Shown here one piece after another: positions 1 through 5,684 of a stretch of 9,978 nt of DNA. Position 1 is the first letter of the stretch, and every line of letters starts with the position of its first letter. Origin of the DNA: Clostridia bacterium (GTDB lineage Bacteria > Bacillota > Clostridia > Lachnospirales > CAG-274); assembly GCA_030536675.1 (NCBI GenBank), contig JAUNPM010000046.1, positions 1-9,978 on the forward strand, in the 5' to 3' direction. The translations under genes and the position numbers were made by a program. The notes beneath the pieces were generated by a model. That model ran no database searches. It worked only from the letters and a program-made list of their open reading frames with translations, and was not told the origin of the DNA.

Positions 1-87
1 AACGGTATACTTGTTGGTGAAAGCTTTATGAAGTGCGGGAATATAAGAGAAAAGGCTAAGGAGTTCAGAAATGCCTATGATAATTAA
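1..87 (+). CDS. trpC: Indole-3-glycerol phosphate synthase, C-terminal fragment
   Basis: The first 28 codons in frame 1 read to a TAA at 85-87 and give a tail containing GILVGESFMKCGNI. This is the last phosphate-binding strand and helix of the (beta/alpha)8 barrel of indole-3-glycerol phosphate synthase, whose family typically shows LVGESLM here. The enzyme closes the indole ring from CdRP, using the product of TrpF. The gene is cut by the window edge and its active-site residues lie outside. Its last 17 nt overlap the start of trpF, and the AAGGAG at 58-63 within it serves as the trpF ribosome binding site. The identity rests on a short tail plus its position before trpF, trpB and trpA, which is the normal trp operon order. 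Confidence 0.88.
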   Translation, partial: NGILVGESFMKCGNIREKAKEFRNAYDN

Positions 88-685
88 AATATGCGGCTTA
101 AGGCGTGTTGAGGATGCTGAAATGATAAATAAATTCAATGAGATAAAATATGCGGGCTTTGTTTTTGCCAAAAGCAAAAGACAGATAACAGCTGAAAGGG
201 CTTGTGAAATAAAAAAGCATTTAAGACCCGACATAAAAACGGTAGGCGTCTTTGCCGATCAAAGTGTTAAGGAGGTAATTGATATATGCAAGAGAACAAA
301 TATTGACATATGTCAGTTACACTCCGACGAGGACAATGAGTTTTGCTCTGAAATAAAAATTCCAGTGTGGAAAGCAATAAGGGTCAAAGACGAAAACAGC
401 ATAAAGGAAGCGGAAGGGTACAAAAATATACAAGGCTTCTTGCTTGACGCTTACAGCAGTAAGGAAAGAGGGGGAACGGGTAAAATATTTAACTGGGAGT
501 GTGCGAAGGACTTTAGCAAAAGGTATTTTACCATACTTGCGGGAGGAATAAATTCAGGCAATATAAAAAGGGCTTATGAAGCTGTGAAGCCTGATGTAAT
601 AGATCTAAGCTCGGCAGTTGAAACCGAGGGCTATAAGGATATAACAAAAATAAAAGAATTGATAGATACAATAAGAAAGGATTGA
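71..685 (+). CDS. trpF: Phosphoribosylanthranilate isomerase
   Basis: This enzyme catalyses the Amadori rearrangement of N-(5-phosphoribosyl)anthranilate to CdRP, the third step of tryptophan synthesis from chorismate, in the cytosol. The 204-residue product has normal family length and is a single (beta/alpha)8 barrel. KICGL at 6-10 carries the general-base cysteine (Cys8), and Asp126 in LLDAYSS is the general acid; these match Cys7 and Asp126 of the Thermotoga enzyme. Other family signatures are GFVF (29-32), QLH (82-84), GGTGK (134-138), and the phosphate-binding LAGGI (156-160) and DLSSAVE (178-184). The ATG at 71 has AAGGAG 7 nt upstream. An in-frame ATG at 77 is possible but would be 13 nt from that site. 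The gene overlaps trpC by 17 nt, which implies translational coupling within one trp transcript. Confidence 0.96.
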   Translation: MPMIIKICGLRRVEDAEMINKFNEIKYAGFVFAKSKRQITAERACEIKKHLRPDIKTVGVFADQSVKEVIDICKRTNIDICQLHSDEDNEFCSEIKIPVWKAIRVKDENSIKEAEGYKNIQGFLLDAYSSKERGGTGKIFNWECAKDFSKRYFTILAGGINSGNIKRAYEAVKPDVIDLSSAVETEGYKDITKIKELIDTIRKD

Positions 686-690
686 ATAAA

Positions 691-1878
691 ATGGAGCTGA
701 ATAAGGACTTTGGTATATACGGAGGACAATTTGTTCCCGAAACATTAATGAGCGTACTTGAAGAGCTTGAAAAGAATTATAAGGAATATTGCAGCAGTGA
801 GGAATTTAAAGAGCAGTATATTTATTATTTAAAGCAGTATGTAGGCAGACCCTCATCACTGTATTTTGCAGAAAGGCTGACAAAGGAGCTTGGCGGAGCT
901 AAAATATACTTAAAGAGAGAGGATCTGAATCATACAGGCGCTCATAAAATAAACAACGCTATAGGTCAGGCATTGCTTGCAAAGCATATGGGAAAGACAA
1001 AGGTAATAGCTGAAACGGGAGCGGGACAGCATGGTGTTGCAACGGCTACTGTTGCCGCACTTTTCGGTATGGAATGTGAAGTTTATATGGGTGTTGAGGA
1101 CATAGAAAGACAAAAATTAAATGTATTCAGAATGGAGCTTTTAGGGGCAAGAGTGGTGCCTGTTTCAAGCGGCACGGGAACTCTTAAGGACGCAACAAAT
1201 GAAGCCATAAGAACATGGGCGGCAAGAGCGGAGGATACGTTTTATATTATAGGCTCTGCCGTAGGTCCTCACCCTTATCCAACTATGGTAAGGGACTTCC
1301 AAAGGATCATAGGCGATGAAACAAAAAAACAGATGCTTGAGGCAGAGGGCAGACTGCCTGACAGAGTTTTTGCCTGTGTAGGCGGCGGTTCAAATTCAAT
1401 TGGTATGTTCTATCCCTTTGTTGAGGATAAGGCTGTTGAGCTTGTAGGCGTAGAGGCGGCAGGTCACGGAATAGAAACAGGAGAACACGCAGCAGCTTTT
1501 TCAAAGGAATCAAGAGTAGGTGTTCTCCACGGTATGAAAACATATCTTTTGCAGGACGAGGACGGACTTATTAAGCCAGTTTATTCCATAAGTGCGGGAC
1601 TTGATTACCCGGGGGTGGGACCGGAACACGCATATTTACACGATATTGGAAGAGTTCAGTATACATCTGTAACAGATGATGAGGCAATAGAGGCCTTTAA
1701 GGCTCTTTGCAAATTTGAAGGAATTATGCCTGCAATTGAAAGCTCTCACGCATTGGCACAGGCAATAAAGGACGCACCTAAAATGGATAAGGATAAAATA
1801 ATAGTTGTCAATTTATCGGGCAGAGGAGATAAGGACGTACATACTGTTGCTAAGTATTTGGGAAAGGAGATAGGATAA
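691..1878 (+). CDS. trpB: Tryptophan synthase beta subunit (PLP-dependent)
   Basis: TrpB condenses indole with L-serine to give L-tryptophan in the alpha2-beta2 complex with TrpA. The 395-residue protein keeps the Salmonella landmarks at almost the same numbers: Lys86 in HTGAHKINNA is the PLP Schiff-base lysine, Glu108 in AETGAGQHG is the catalytic acid/base, GGGSN (231-235) binds the PLP phosphate, Asp305 is in SAGLDYPGVG, and Ser376 in NLSGRGDKD contacts the PLP ring nitrogen. It is full length, belongs to the ordinary TrpB1 class, and shows no lesion. Start choice: a TTG at 682 would add three residues and overlap the trpF stop, but the purine-rich AGAAAGGA (674-681) sits against that TTG and 9 nt before the ATG at 691, so the ATG is preferred. 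The trpA start follows the stop after one base. Confidence 0.97.
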   Translation: MELNKDFGIYGGQFVPETLMSVLEELEKNYKEYCSSEEFKEQYIYYLKQYVGRPSSLYFAERLTKELGGAKIYLKREDLNHTGAHKINNAIGQALLAKHMGKTKVIAETGAGQHGVATATVAALFGMECEVYMGVEDIERQKLNVFRMELLGARVVPVSSGTGTLKDATNEAIRTWAARAEDTFYIIGSAVGPHPYPTMVRDFQRIIGDETKKQMLEAEGRLPDRVFACVGGGSNSIGMFYPFVEDKAVELVGVEAAGHGIETGEHAAAFSKESRVGVLHGMKTYLLQDEDGLIKPVYSISAGLDYPGVGPEHAYLHDIGRVQYTSVTDDEAIEAFKALCKFEGIMPAIESSHALAQAIKDAPKMDKDKIIVVNLSGRGDKDVHTVAKYLGKEIG

Positions 1879-1879
1879 A

Positions 1880-2650
1880 ATGAACAGAATAGATAAAAAA
1901 TTTGAAGAGTTAAACAAAAAGGGCAAGAAGGCTCTTATACCATATATTTGTTCGGGAGATCCCTCTGTTGATATGACGGAAAAGCTGGTATATGCTCTTG
2001 AGGAGGCGGGAGCGGACATAATTGAGCTTGGAATACCCTTTTCGGATCCTCTTGCAGACGGACCCGTTATACAGGACGCAGCTATAAGAGCCTTTGCGGG
2101 AGGCTACAGATTAAAGGATACTTTCACTGTAATTGAAAATGTGAGAAGGAAAAGTGATATACCTCTTGTAATAATGGTTTATTACAGCTCAATAATAGGA
2201 TACGGACGTGAAAGGTTTGCTGAAAGCTGTGTTAAGTGCGGTGTTGACGGGCTTATTATACCCGATCTGCCTTATGAGGAATATGACGAGTTTGAAGGCT
2301 GTTTAGAGGGTACTGATATTTATATGATACCTCTTGTGGGACTTACATCGGGAGAGAGAATACCTAAGCTTGTTAAAAACGCAAAGGGCTTTGTATATTG
2401 TGTTTCATCAATGGGTGTTACAGGTGTGAGAAAGGAATTTGACACAAGAGTGGAGAGCTTTGTAAGAGAGGTAAAGAAGTATACGGATACTCCTGCGTGT
2501 ATAGGATTTGGCATTTCAAGCAGGGAGGATATTGAAAAATTTGAGGAATATGCAGACGGGTGTATTGTAGGCTCTGCTATTGTGAGAAGGATATTTGAGA
2601 GCGGCTGTGAGCTTGAGGCGGTTAAGGAGTTTGTCAGTGGGCTTAGGTAA
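1880..2650 (+). CDS. trpA: Tryptophan synthase alpha subunit
   Basis: TrpA cleaves indole-3-glycerol phosphate to indole and glyceraldehyde-3-phosphate and passes indole through a tunnel to TrpB. The 256-residue (beta/alpha)8 barrel has the two catalytic acids at the same numbers as the Salmonella enzyme: Glu49 in IIELGIPFSDP and Asp60 in LADGPVIQDA. PYICSGDP (21-28) is the strand-1 signature, and loop 6 is visible as SSMGVTGVR (176-184). The ATG lies one base after the trpB stop, and AAAGGAGA (1863-1870) inside the end of trpB is a good ribosome binding site, so expression is probably coupled to keep the subunits stoichiometric. This is the last trp gene; the bidirectional hairpin at 2708-2745 follows 57 nt later. 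The 57 nt between hold nothing recognisable. Confidence 0.97.
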   Translation: MNRIDKKFEELNKKGKKALIPYICSGDPSVDMTEKLVYALEEAGADIIELGIPFSDPLADGPVIQDAAIRAFAGGYRLKDTFTVIENVRRKSDIPLVIMVYYSSIIGYGRERFAESCVKCGVDGLIIPDLPYEEYDEFEGCLEGTDIYMIPLVGLTSGERIPKLVKNAKGFVYCVSSMGVTGVRKEFDTRVESFVREVKKYTDTPACIGFGISSREDIEKFEEYADGCIVGSAIVRRIFESGCELEAVKEFVSGLR

Positions 2651-2707
2651 AGAGTATGGAGTGAAATATTGATGAAAAGTACCAAGAGTTTTTAAACGTA
2701 AGCTGCT

Positions 2708-2745
2708 AAAAAAGCCTCGAAGTCATACGGCTTCGGGGCTTTTTT
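2708..2745. terminator. Bidirectional intrinsic terminator shared by the trp and azlCD operons
   Basis: Arms at 2708-2722 and 2731-2745 can form a 15-bp stem (one G-U or A-C position, depending on the strand) with an 8-nt loop. The core is GCCTCGAAG/CTTCGGGGC, flanked by A6 on the left and T6 on the right. A poly-U tail is therefore produced whichever strand is transcribed. It lies between convergent trpA (+) and azlD (-), so it should terminate both. On the minus strand its base contains the azlD stop codon (2744-2746). Confidence 0.93.
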
Positions 2746-3070
2746 AAAATATAAACTGGACAAGGAGCATATAGCATACAGTACCGCCTGCAATTGATAT
2801 GAGCATTTGTCTTTTCCAAAGGTGGAGGAAAATCACAAGGGCAATTGAAATTGCTTCGGGTATGCCGTGACTGCCCGTAAAAATGCTTACGTTTTTTAAG
2901 CAGTATATTACAAGAAGTCCGAAAACCGCAGAGGGGAGAACCCTGCCCAAGTATTGTATATATTTGGGTGTTGGTTTGTTGGCGGGAAAAATCACAAAAG
3001 GAAGAAAGCGTGTGAGCATTGTTCCCAAAACTACCATTAATATTGTTATAATTTGTTGTGTAAACGTCAT
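2744..3070 (-). CDS. azlD: AzlD family branched-chain amino acid exporter, small subunit
   Basis: This 108-residue, very hydrophobic protein has about four membrane helices and matches the AzlD family, the small partner of AzlC. The Bacillus AzlCD system is linked to resistance to 4-azaleucine and efflux of branched-chain amino acids. Visible family features are TRFLPFVIFP (20-29) after helix 1, YLGRVLPSAVFGLLVIY (40-56) in helix 2, and a short hydrophobic end with no soluble domain. Its ATG overlaps the azlC stop as ATGA, typical of translationally coupled subunits. The stop codon sits in the base of the bidirectional terminator. The transported amino acid cannot be read from the sequence, because family members are commonly annotated for branched-chain amino acids by homology alone. 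Confidence 0.9.
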   Translation of the reverse strand: MTFTQQIITILMVVLGTMLTRFLPFVIFPANKPTPKYIQYLGRVLPSAVFGLLVIYCLKNVSIFTGSHGIPEAISIALVIFLHLWKRQMLISIAGGTVCYMLLVQFIF

Positions 3071-3786
3071 TCTGATTTCTCCTTTAGGGTGGGTTCAAGG
3101 TGTTTTCTTAATAATGTTAATATGTCGAGCATAGCAAGCATTGAGGGAATTATAAAATCATCAGCACCGAAAGCAATAAGGCATACAAGTGATATTAATA
3201 AGCCTAAAACGGAGCTTATGTGATTTTTTTCTTTAAGCCATTGATCCATAAATATGACAACAAACATAGCGGTCATTACAAAGTCAAGTCCTTCTGTATT
3301 GAAATTTATTAAAGAGCCGAAAAGACTGCCGAGAACTGCTCCCGTAACCCAGTAAATATGATTGAGAAGCGTAACAAAAAACATAAACCAGCCTTTGTCA
3401 ACTTCCTTTGGAACATCTGCTGTGTAATTAATTGAAAAGCTTTCGTCGCACATACCGAAAATAAGATAAAGTTTTTTTAAGCCTACTCCCTGATATTTAT
3501 CAAGCATTGAAAGACCGTAAAATAAATGTCTTGCGTTTATCATAAGAGCCATTGCAAGAGCCTGTATGGGATTGAAAGCTCCCAAAAGCATATTGACTGT
3601 TACAAATTCTATTGAACCTGCAAATATTGTGACGCTCATTAAAAGGGTGTACCATACGTTGAAGCCTGATACATTCATATAAATGCCGTATGTAATGCCT
3701 AAAAACCAGAATCCCGCAAATATAGGCAATGTGTGGGGGAAAGCTGCCATAAGGGCTTTTTTTAGGGTGTGTATTTTAGTGTGCAT
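3067..3786 (-). CDS. azlC: AzlC family branched-chain amino acid exporter, large subunit
   Basis: This 239-residue polytopic membrane protein belongs to the AzlC family and forms a two-component exporter with AzlD. Family motifs in order are FLGITYGIYM (28-37), FAGSIEFVTVNMLLG (55-69), MINARHLFYGLSML (82-95) and FGMCDESFSINY (110-121), with hydrophobic helices continuing to about residue 226. Start choice: the frame is open 21 codons further upstream to 3849, but that region contains the predicted -10 and spacer of its own promoter, so it would not be transcribed from there. The ATG at 3786 is preceded by AAGAGG 7 nt upstream and gives the N-terminus expected for the family. The gene is first of a two-gene minus-strand operon. 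Substrate specificity is inferred from the family only. Confidence 0.92.
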   Translation of the reverse strand: MHTKIHTLKKALMAAFPHTLPIFAGFWFLGITYGIYMNVSGFNVWYTLLMSVTIFAGSIEFVTVNMLLGAFNPIQALAMALMINARHLFYGLSMLDKYQGVGLKKLYLIFGMCDESFSINYTADVPKEVDKGWFMFFVTLLNHIYWVTGAVLGSLFGSLINFNTEGLDFVMTAMFVVIFMDQWLKEKNHISSVLGLLISLVCLIAFGADDFIIPSMLAMLDILTLLRKHLEPTLKEKSE

Positions 3787-3830
3787 AATATTTCCTCTTC
3801 CTAAAATATTAAAATAGTGCTTTGATTTAT

Positions 3831-3859
3831 ATGATAGCACAAAAAGCACGTCTGTTCAA
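3831..3859 (-). promoter_or_regulatory. Sigma-A-type promoter for azlCD
   Basis: Read on the minus strand, TTGAAC (3859-3854) and TATCAT (3836-3831) are separated by exactly 17 nt and match 4/6 and 5/6 of the consensus. Transcription would start near 3824, leaving a short leader of about 38 nt before the azlC ATG at 3786. A 7-bp inverted repeat, GTGCTTT (3817-3823) with AAAGCAC (3843-3849), straddles the -10 and could be an operator, though this is weak. Confidence 0.65.
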
Positions 3860-3907
3860 CATAATATGATATTTAGGGAAGTATTTTTTTTGTGCAAGAA
3901 TACCCTA

Positions 3908-3936
3908 TTGCATAATTTGACTTTATATGGTATAAT
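3908..3936 (+). promoter_or_regulatory. Sigma-A-type promoter for scfA
   Basis: TTGCAT (3908-3913) and a perfect TATAAT (3931-3936) are separated by 17 nt. The start would fall near 3943, giving a leader of about 28 nt that ends in a strong AAGGAGG (3956-3962), 8 nt before the scfA ATG. There is no room for a riboswitch. An inverted repeat, TGCAA (3893-3897) with TTGCA (3908-3912), overlaps the -35 box and is a possible but unproven operator. Confidence 0.75.
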
Positions 3937-3970
3937 GATAACAAGTTAAATTTTGAAGGAGGATAATAAA

Positions 3971-4111
3971 ATGAAGCATATTAAAACATTAAACACAAAG
4001 TTACTCCAGAATACTGTTGCTAAGGGCGGCTGTGGAGAGTGCCAGACTTCATGTCAGTCTGCTTGTAAGACTTCTTGTACAGTAGCTAACCAGGCTTGTG
4101 AAAACAGATAA
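3971..4111 (+). CDS. scfA: SCIFF six-cysteine ranthipeptide precursor
   Basis: This short gene encodes a 46-residue peptide of the SCIFF family ('six cysteines in forty-five residues'). It is the substrate of the adjacent radical SAM enzyme, which joins cysteine sulfurs to other residues through thioether bonds. It opens with the conserved leader MKHIKTLNTK, runs to about residue 20, and then has the core with cysteines at 21, 24, 28, 32, 36 and 43 in CGECQTSC, ACKTSC and TVANQAC. As I recall, the Cys32-Thr37 link demonstrated in the Thermoanaerobacter SCIFF peptide has both partners here at the same numbers. A strong AAGGAGG lies 8 nt before the ATG, and a good promoter lies upstream. No dedicated protease or exporter gene is adjacent. 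The mature peptide's role is not settled; a part in signalling has been proposed for clostridial ranthipeptides. Confidence 0.95.
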   Translation: MKHIKTLNTKLLQNTVAKGGCGECQTSCQSACKTSCTVANQACENR

Positions 4112-4161
4112 TTGTAAGTAAATTGAGTGCAGTTTATTTTGGTTTAAATTTTTATTTATTA

Positions 4162-4196
4162 TAAGCTAAGCAATAACTTTGCTTAGCTTAATTTTT
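4162..4196 (+). terminator. Hairpin terminator/attenuator between scfA and scfB
   Basis: Arms 4162-4173 and 4179-4190 form a perfect 12-bp stem around TAACT, with core TAAGCTAAGC/GCTTAGCTTA, followed by ATTTTTG. It stands 50 nt after the scfA stop. I see no clear promoter between it and scfB, so partial readthrough would make a short abundant scfA transcript and a rarer scfA-scfB one, as is usual for peptide/maturase pairs. The U-run is only five bases, which is compatible with leaky termination. Confidence 0.82.
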
Positions 4197-4230
4197 GTGT
4201 ATGTCATAAATTTTAATGAAAGGTGATATT

Positions 4231-5586
4231 ATGATACATAAATATACTATGAACGGTCTTTTTATAGTGCTGGACGTAAACAGCGGCGCAGTACATATTG
4301 TAGATGAGATCGTTTATGATGTATTGGATTATTACAAAGAGCTTTCTTTGGATAATATTATATTAAAGCTAAAGGACAAGTATGCCGAGGATAAAATAAA
4401 GGAAGCCTATGATGAAATAAAAGAGCTTGAAAATGAAAAAATGCTTTATACGGAGGACGTATATAAAGAGGTCATTCCCCTTATAGAAAAAAGAGATCCC
4501 GTAGTAAAGGCATTGTGTCTGCACATAGCTCACGACTGCAATCTTAAATGTAAGTATTGCTTTGCAGAAGAGGGCGAATACCACGGCAAAAGAGAGCTTA
4601 TGAGCTCTGAGGTGGGTAAAAAAGCCATTGACTTTCTTATTAAGGCATCGGGAAAAAGAAAAAATCTTGAAATCGACTTTTTCGGCGGTGAGCCTTTAAT
4701 GAATTTTGGCGTTGTCAAGGATATTGTAGAGTATGCAAGAAGTGTTGAAAAGGAAAATAACAAAAATTTCAGGTTTACGATCACAACTAACGGTATTCTC
4801 TTAAATGACAGCATTATGGAATATATTAATGAAAATATGCACAATGTTGTTTTAAGTATTGACGGGCGAAAGGCTGTCCACGACAGAATGAGACCAAGAG
4901 CGGGAGGACAGGGCTCATACGACAATATAGTCCCTAAATTCCAAAAGCTGGCTGAAAGCAGAAACCAGACGGATTATTATGTAAGAGGTACTTTTACAAG
5001 ACATAATCTTGACTTTGGCAAGGACGTTCTTCATCTTGCGGATCTGGGATTTAAGCAAATTTCCGTTGAACCTGTTGTAGCCGATCCCAATGAAGATTAT
5101 GCCATAAGGGAAGAGGATCTGCCTGTTATTTTTGAAGAGTATGAAAAGCTTGCAAAGGACATTATAAAGAGAAGAAAGGACGGTCAGTGGTTTAATTTCT
5201 TCCATTTTATGATCGATCTTACGGGCGGTCCTTGTGTGACAAAAAGGCTTGTAGGCTGCGGCTCAGGGACTGAATATCTGGCGGTTGCTCCTACGGGGGA
5301 CTTGTATCCCTGTCATCAGTTTGTGGGCAGAGAGCAGTTTAAAATGGGTAATGTGGACACAGGGGTCGTTAAAAACGAAATAAGAAAAGAATTTGAACAG
5401 TGCAATGTTTATAACAAACCTGTGTGCCAAAACTGCTGGGCTAAGTTCTATTGCTCCGGGGGCTGTGTGGCAAATTCATACAATTCTCACGGGGATCTTA
5501 TTACACCTTATGAAATAGGCTGTGAAATGCAGAAAAAGAGAATTGAATGTGCTGTTATGATAAAGGCTGTTGAAAGTCAGGAATAA
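4231..5586 (+). CDS. scfB: SCIFF maturase: radical SAM/SPASM thioether synthase
   Basis: This enzyme installs Cys-to-residue thioether cross-links in the SCIFF peptide encoded just upstream. The 451-residue product matches the family length. Residues 1-90 form a leader-binding (RRE-like) region containing LDVNSGAVHIVDEIVYD. The radical SAM domain has the [4Fe-4S] motif CX3CX2C at Cys103, Cys107 and Cys110 (HDCNLKCKYCF), then FFGGEP (150-155) and TTNG (185-188). The C-terminal SPASM domain, which holds two auxiliary clusters, has cysteines at 335, 343, 361, 391, 399, 402, 408, 412 and 431, including VCQNCWAKFYCSGGC (398-412). Start choice: an ATG at 4216 would add five residues, but AAAGGTG (4219-4225) is placed for the ATG at 4231, which gives the family-typical MIHKY start. 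It lies 119 nt after scfA and depends on readthrough of the hairpin. Confidence 0.95.
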   Translation: MIHKYTMNGLFIVLDVNSGAVHIVDEIVYDVLDYYKELSLDNIILKLKDKYAEDKIKEAYDEIKELENEKMLYTEDVYKEVIPLIEKRDPVVKALCLHIAHDCNLKCKYCFAEEGEYHGKRELMSSEVGKKAIDFLIKASGKRKNLEIDFFGGEPLMNFGVVKDIVEYARSVEKENNKNFRFTITTNGILLNDSIMEYINENMHNVVLSIDGRKAVHDRMRPRAGGQGSYDNIVPKFQKLAESRNQTDYYVRGTFTRHNLDFGKDVLHLADLGFKQISVEPVVADPNEDYAIREEDLPVIFEEYEKLAKDIIKRRKDGQWFNFFHFMIDLTGGPCVTKRLVGCGSGTEYLAVAPTGDLYPCHQFVGREQFKMGNVDTGVVKNEIRKEFEQCNVYNKPVCQNCWAKFYCSGGCVANSYNSHGDLITPYEIGCEMQKKRIECAVMIKAVESQE

Positions 5587-5623
5587 AATTATATGTTAAA
5601 TATGCATAAAAATGAAAAAAATG

Positions 5624-5652
5624 TTGACATATTTTAGGCTTAATTATATAAT
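5624..5652 (+). promoter_or_regulatory. Full-consensus sigma-A promoter for secDF
   Basis: TTGACA (5624-5629) and TATAAT (5647-5652), 17 nt apart, match the consensus at every position. Adenine-rich tracts just upstream (5607-5621) resemble an UP element. The start would be near 5659, leaving about 26 nt of leader with AAGGAGG at 5670-5676, 8 nt before the secD ATG. I see no hairpin terminator between scfB and this promoter, so scfB transcripts may also run into secD. Confidence 0.85.
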
Positions 5653-5684
5653 GTTTTTAGACATTTTTTAAGGAGGAAAGGTAA

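Noticed and set aside
682..690. TTG at 682 as the trpB start
   Set aside because: The purine-rich ribosome binding site at 674-681 would touch this codon directly, whereas it is 9 nt from the ATG at 691, which also gives the better family N-terminus.
2883..3134. Plus-strand open frame of 83 codons opposite azlD and azlC
   Set aside because: It lies wholly antisense to two well-supported membrane protein genes, has no ribosome binding site worth naming, and shows no family resemblance.
3787..3849. Upstream ATG giving azlC 21 more residues
   Set aside because: This stretch includes the azlC -10 hexamer and most of its spacer, and the extra residues do not look like the family. The ATG at 3786 has a proper RBS.
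3917..3936. TTGACT and TATAAT as the scfA promoter pair
   Set aside because: They are only 8 nt apart, too close for sigma-A. TTGCAT at 3908-3913 gives the correct 17-nt spacer to the same -10.
4216..4230. ATG at 4216 as the scfB start
   Set aside because: The Shine-Dalgarno-like AAAGGTG lies after this codon and serves the ATG at 4231, which gives the expected MIHKY N-terminus.
4530..4925. Minus-strand open frame of 131 codons opposite scfB
   Set aside because: It mirrors the conserved radical SAM coding frame, and its Ser/Leu/Pro-rich composition is typical of an antisense shadow.
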